DNA of 7,927 nt from a bacterium (GTDB lineage Bacteria; Bacteroidota; Ignavibacteria; Kapaibacteriales; UBA961), in the NCBI GenBank assembly GCA_022844575.1, contig JALHLL010000169.1, positions 1-7,927 on the forward strand, given 5' to 3'. Below the pieces are notes generated by a model. The model made no database searches. It worked only from the letters and a program-made list of their open reading frames with translations, and had not been told where the DNA came from. Positions 5,200 to 7,927 of this stretch are shown one piece after another (within the stretch, counting starts at the first letter, position 1; every line of letters starts with the position of its first letter). A program made the translations under genes and the position numbers.

Positions 5200-7927
5200 C
5201 TATTTGATAATGCTTACTTTCATCACAGCATTTTCTGTACCGCAACGCGCACTTATATAATAAGCACCCGTCGGCAAATCCGCACATTGAACACTAAGAG
5301 GCAATACGCTTAATGTTTCCAATGCTCCACTATAAACATTACGAACTACACTTCCCATCATATCGGTTACACTAACATATAAAGGACAATGTTTTTGAGA
5401 AGTTATCGTAAAATTCATCTGATCGGAAACAGGTATTGATGAAAGCATAGCAATTTTCAAATTACCTGCTTCGGAAATTCCGTCATCGAGTCCGCTAATC
5501 GGAGTTCGGTTCCGCACTTCTACATTTGATGATGTAACTGTGCCGCATCTGCCCGTTATTACTACTTTGAAATAGCCATCAGATGTTGTATTTACATTAT
5601 TAATTGTATAAGAATTGCTTTCAGCACTGGTAATTAAGGTTGTGTCATCAAGATACCATTGATATGTTAAATTTTCACCGGATGCTTTTACCGTGAGTGT
5701 GTATGGACCATTTATCGGAACAGTTGTATCTCCAACAGGTTGTTGCGTTACGGTAGTTGCAGGACGCACAATAAGAGTTGCTTCGATTCTTATCGGTGAG
5801 CAATTTGCCGAACCTATAGAGACAGCATATTTTCCTGCCTGCTGTGTGGTTACATTTTTCAATTTAAGGACAGGACTCGTTTGGTTATCGAGCTTCGTTT
5901 CGCCGAAATACCATTGATATGTTACTCCATCGCCTGAAGCAGCCACCATGAATTGTGTACTGTCACCCGGGCAAATCGTATCGTTTTCGGGTCTCGTCAT
6001 TATTACCGGAGCGGGAATGATTGTAAAATTCGTATCACTTTCATCGCGTATACCCGATTCATGAATTATGCGAATTCTATATTTACCCGGTAGCAAGTTT
6101 TCATGGATATTCCATAACCATGGACTTGTTATAACGTTTTTTCCGATTGTGTCCCATGTCATACCGTTATTACTTGACAACTGAACTGTAAACGGATCAT
6201 TCGTTTGAATCGGTGCACTTTTCACAAACTGCACATTAATAAAAGTACCCGGGCAGAAAATATCAGTAGGTCCCCCATTCGGAAAATCCAAAGCAACGGT
6301 TCCGAAGGCATGCTTCCGAATAAATCCTTCTTTACCACCTTTGGAATTGCGCTGATAAGAATCACGGAAAGAGAAAAGCCCTGTTGACTCAGTCTCTCCG
6401 CAGAAATAAGCATCACCCCGCGATGTCGCTACTATTCCGGTTACATCATCCCTTCTGTTTCCACCCATAAAACGTGAAAAGCCGCTTTCAAAGGAACCTG
6501 CATCAAACTGATAGACGAAACCGTCTTGTCCGCCCATTAATTTTGTTTGTTCCGGCAGAACACCCGGTTTATTAGGAAAAGTTGTTGAGATTGTATTTCC
6601 GCCAATCCATAATTGTGAAGTTTCTTTTGAATAAGCAAGACAATTTATAAAATCGTTTTGAGGGCCACCTACATATTGGCCTGAAACCAATTGTCTTCCG
6701 TTCTGCTGCAATTTCAGAATAAATATGTCCGTGCCGCCTTTGTGTGCATTACCTACACCCGTCTGGAATAAATTACCGGTTGTTTCACCAACAACTAAGA
6801 TTTCACCATTAGTTAAAGGAATAATTGCTTTCCCTACATCCGTACCATCCCCATAGCCGCTTGCTGTTACGCCACCGATATATGTAATGAATTGAGCTTG
6901 AGGATTATTATAAGTACCGTTAGGTGCCATTTTAGCGACAAAACAATCTTTTCCGCCTTCATTAAAACCCGCATCATAAGGCGATGATGGCATTGTGGGA
7001 TACGTTTTGTAAAGTGTTCCGCCACATTCGCCCGTTATGTAAATATTCAAACCACTTGCATCAACAGCAACAGCATTTACCCTATCATTTTCCGGGCTGC
7101 CAAAAAATGTTGAAAAAACAACATCGGAGGCAGGTTGGTTAAATTTCATAATAAAACCATCGGAACGATTTGCTTCTGCTTTTGATATTTTGTCCTCATT
7201 TCGTAATCTGAAATTATTCGAAAATGTTTCGCCTACGACTACAGCAACTCCGCTATTATCGACCGCAACATCTAATGCTCTGTCATCTGTCGAACCACCG
7301 AACACGCTCGTACCCAATACTTTATCACCTGTAGGAGAAATCTTGGAGAAAAATCCTTCCATAAGCCCCTTAGACGATTGAATAAAAAGCCCTTTATCCG
7401 GATAATCAGGCGAGTTAGTCTCACCGACTATATAGATATTGCCATTGGGGTCAATTGCCAGACTGGCTATTTTGTCATTTCCGCCCCCACCGATATATGT
7501 TGACCAAACTACTTTATTCAAATCGGCTGTAAACTTGGTTACAAAACCATCATTATTGCCGGCATATGTCGAGTCATAAGCACCGGTTGTCCATGGAAAC
7601 TTATCTGAGTCGGTGAAACCGACCGTAACGATGTCACCTTTTAAAGGATCGATAGCCATTCTGCGAATTTCATCTGCTTTTGATGTGCCATAATAAGTAG
7701 CGAAAACAGTCGGATCAATAATCAAAGGTTTCGTTTTATCATAGTCACCGAGATTAAAAGTAATATTATTTCCTTTACGAATGAATTCGCAGTTTACCGG
7801 ATTTGTAGTACCGGTTTTAGACTCCTGATAAGCTATAAGTTTTGCATTCTTAACGGTACCGAAACGTGTTACATATTCAACTTCACCTGATTCTACTTTT
7901 AATGATTTGGCACCATCAAACTTTAAC
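5200..7927 (-). CDS. Large secreted SBBP-propeller/Ig-like surface protein with T9SS-like C-terminus (N-terminus missing)
   Basis: The C-terminal 908 residues are visible; the frame runs open off the right edge, so the real start lies beyond 7927. Domains in visible numbering: 1-72, the end of a DUF7948-like region (AYQESK, ITFNLGDYD, PLIIDP); about 75-545, seven SBBP beta-propeller blades, each opening with a YxGG-type strand (TYYGTS, TYIGGG, SVFGGS, TFFGSP, TYIGGV, QYVGGP, RFMGGN) 64-75 residues apart and each carrying a GDIVTVG- or GNIYIVGET-type strand; about 550-637, a beta-sandwich (CPGTFINVQF, SSNNGMTWDTI); two Ig-like domains at 638-722 and 723-807, each with a YQWY motif; and 822-908, a C-terminal domain like the T9SS sorting signal (VSVTDMMGSVV, LPTGAYYI, VMKVSIIK). 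It is probably exported by T9SS and displayed or released at the surface, with a likely adhesive or structural role. The usual NPxxD start of the sorting domain is altered to IPVSD. No catalytic motif was seen. Confidence 0.9.
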   Translation of the reverse strand, partial: LKFDGAKSLKVESGEVEYVTRFGTVKNAKLIAYQESKTGTTNPVNCEFIRKGNNITFNLGDYDKTKPLIIDPTVFATYYGTSKADEIRRMAIDPLKGDIVTVGFTDSDKFPWTTGAYDSTYAGNNDGFVTKFTADLNKVVWSTYIGGGGNDKIASLAIDPNGNIYIVGETNSPDYPDKGLFIQSSKGLMEGFFSKISPTGDKVLGTSVFGGSTDDRALDVAVDNSGVAVVVGETFSNNFRLRNEDKISKAEANRSDGFIMKFNQPASDVVFSTFFGSPENDRVNAVAVDASGLNIYITGECGGTLYKTYPTMPSSPYDAGFNEGGKDCFVAKMAPNGTYNNPQAQFITYIGGVTASGYGDGTDVGKAIIPLTNGEILVVGETTGNLFQTGVGNAHKGGTDIFILKLQQNGRQLVSGQYVGGPQNDFINCLAYSKETSQLWIGGNTISTTFPNKPGVLPEQTKLMGGQDGFVYQFDAGSFESGFSRFMGGNRRDDVTGIVATSRGDAYFCGETESTGLFSFRDSYQRNSKGGKEGFIRKHAFGTVALDFPNGGPTDIFCPGTFINVQFVKSAPIQTNDPFTVQLSSNNGMTWDTIGKNVITSPWLWNIHENLLPGKYRIRIIHESGIRDESDTNFTIIPAPVIMTRPENDTICPGDSTQFMVAASGDGVTYQWYFGETKLDNQTSPVLKLKNVTTQQAGKYAVSIGSANCSPIRIEATLIVRPATTVTQQPVGDTTVPINGPYTLTVKASGENLTYQWYLDDTTLITSAESNSYTINNVNTTSDGYFKVVITGRCGTVTSSNVEVRNRTPISGLDDGISEAGNLKIAMLSSIPVSDQMNFTITSQKHCPLYVSVTDMMGSVVRNVYSGALETLSVLPLSVQCADLPTGAYYISARCGTENAVMKVSIIK
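6301..7704 (-). repeat. Seven SBBP beta-propeller repeats within the secreted protein
   Basis: Protein-level tandem repeats, each about 64-75 residues (roughly 190-225 bp). Counted from the TTG codon at 7725, repeats begin near residues 10, 76, 140, 206, 281, 350 and 418. Each has a YxGG strand, an acidic xDxx turn, a VAVD/LAID-type strand, a VGET or TGE-type strand, and closes with DGFVxKF. The DNA copies are clearly diverged, so this is an old protein repeat and not a recent DNA duplication. Seven copies match a complete seven-bladed propeller. Confidence 0.8.

Noticed and set aside
6222..6416. A 64-codon minus-strand frame overlapping the SBBP gene in another frame
   Set aside because: It sits wholly inside the propeller/beta-sandwich coding region, which is clearly in the other frame, and there is no frameshift in the main gene that would require it.
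6301..7704. Tandem DNA repeats or a CRISPR-like array
   Set aside because: The periodicity is at the protein level (SBBP blades); the DNA copies differ strongly and there are no short identical repeats with unique spacers.
7723..7725. TTG as the start codon of the SBBP/Ig protein
   Set aside because: The frame continues upstream without a stop to the window edge and encodes recognisable DUF7948-like sequence (AYQESK, ITFNLGDYD), so this TTG is internal and the gene is simply truncated by the window.

Overview
The window looks like chromosome of a moderately AT-rich bacterium of the Bacteroidota/Chlorobiota/Kapabacteria (FCB) group. Three things point there: a secreted SBBP-propeller/Ig protein ending in a type IX secretion (T9SS)-like C-terminal domain; a PD40-OmpA envelope protein of the PorE-like type; and start sites that mostly lack a Shine-Dalgarno sequence. 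The lineage is inferred from protein architecture only. No species can be named from what is visible, and no phage, IS, plasmid, CRISPR or rRNA sequence was seen. Layout: (1) 30-1544, minus strand: tRNA-Leu(UAG) lies 38 nt upstream of the trigger factor gene (tig), which appears to start with TTG behind a GGGA ribosome-binding site. The two are probably one transcript driven by a promoter just upstream of the tRNA. (2) 1716-2099, plus strand: a small DUF1801 protein, alone in its unit, closed by a hairpin whose stem contains its own stop codon. That hairpin is symmetrical enough to work in both directions between convergent genes. (3) 2200-5046, minus strand: a PD40/OmpA-family envelope protein followed 9 nt later by a short-chain dehydrogenase, probably co-transcribed. 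(4) 5200 to the right edge, minus strand: the C-terminal 908 residues of a large secreted protein (end of a DUF7948-like region, seven SBBP propeller blades, a beta-sandwich, two Ig-like domains, a T9SS-like tail). Its N-terminus is beyond the window. A strong hairpin terminator separates it from the OmpA gene. How the parts relate: the left half is housekeeping (translation and nascent-chain folding). The right half is cell envelope: a putative T9SS-exported surface protein next to an OmpA-type peptidoglycan-binding protein whose PD40, carboxypeptidase-regulatory-like and OmpA domain order resembles the T9SS accessory protein PorE. I do not see a clearly new multi-gene system. The points most worth checking are the PorE-like variant with a carbohydrate-binding-type N-terminal domain, its pairing with a dehydrogenase, and the tRNA-tig transcript with a TTG start.
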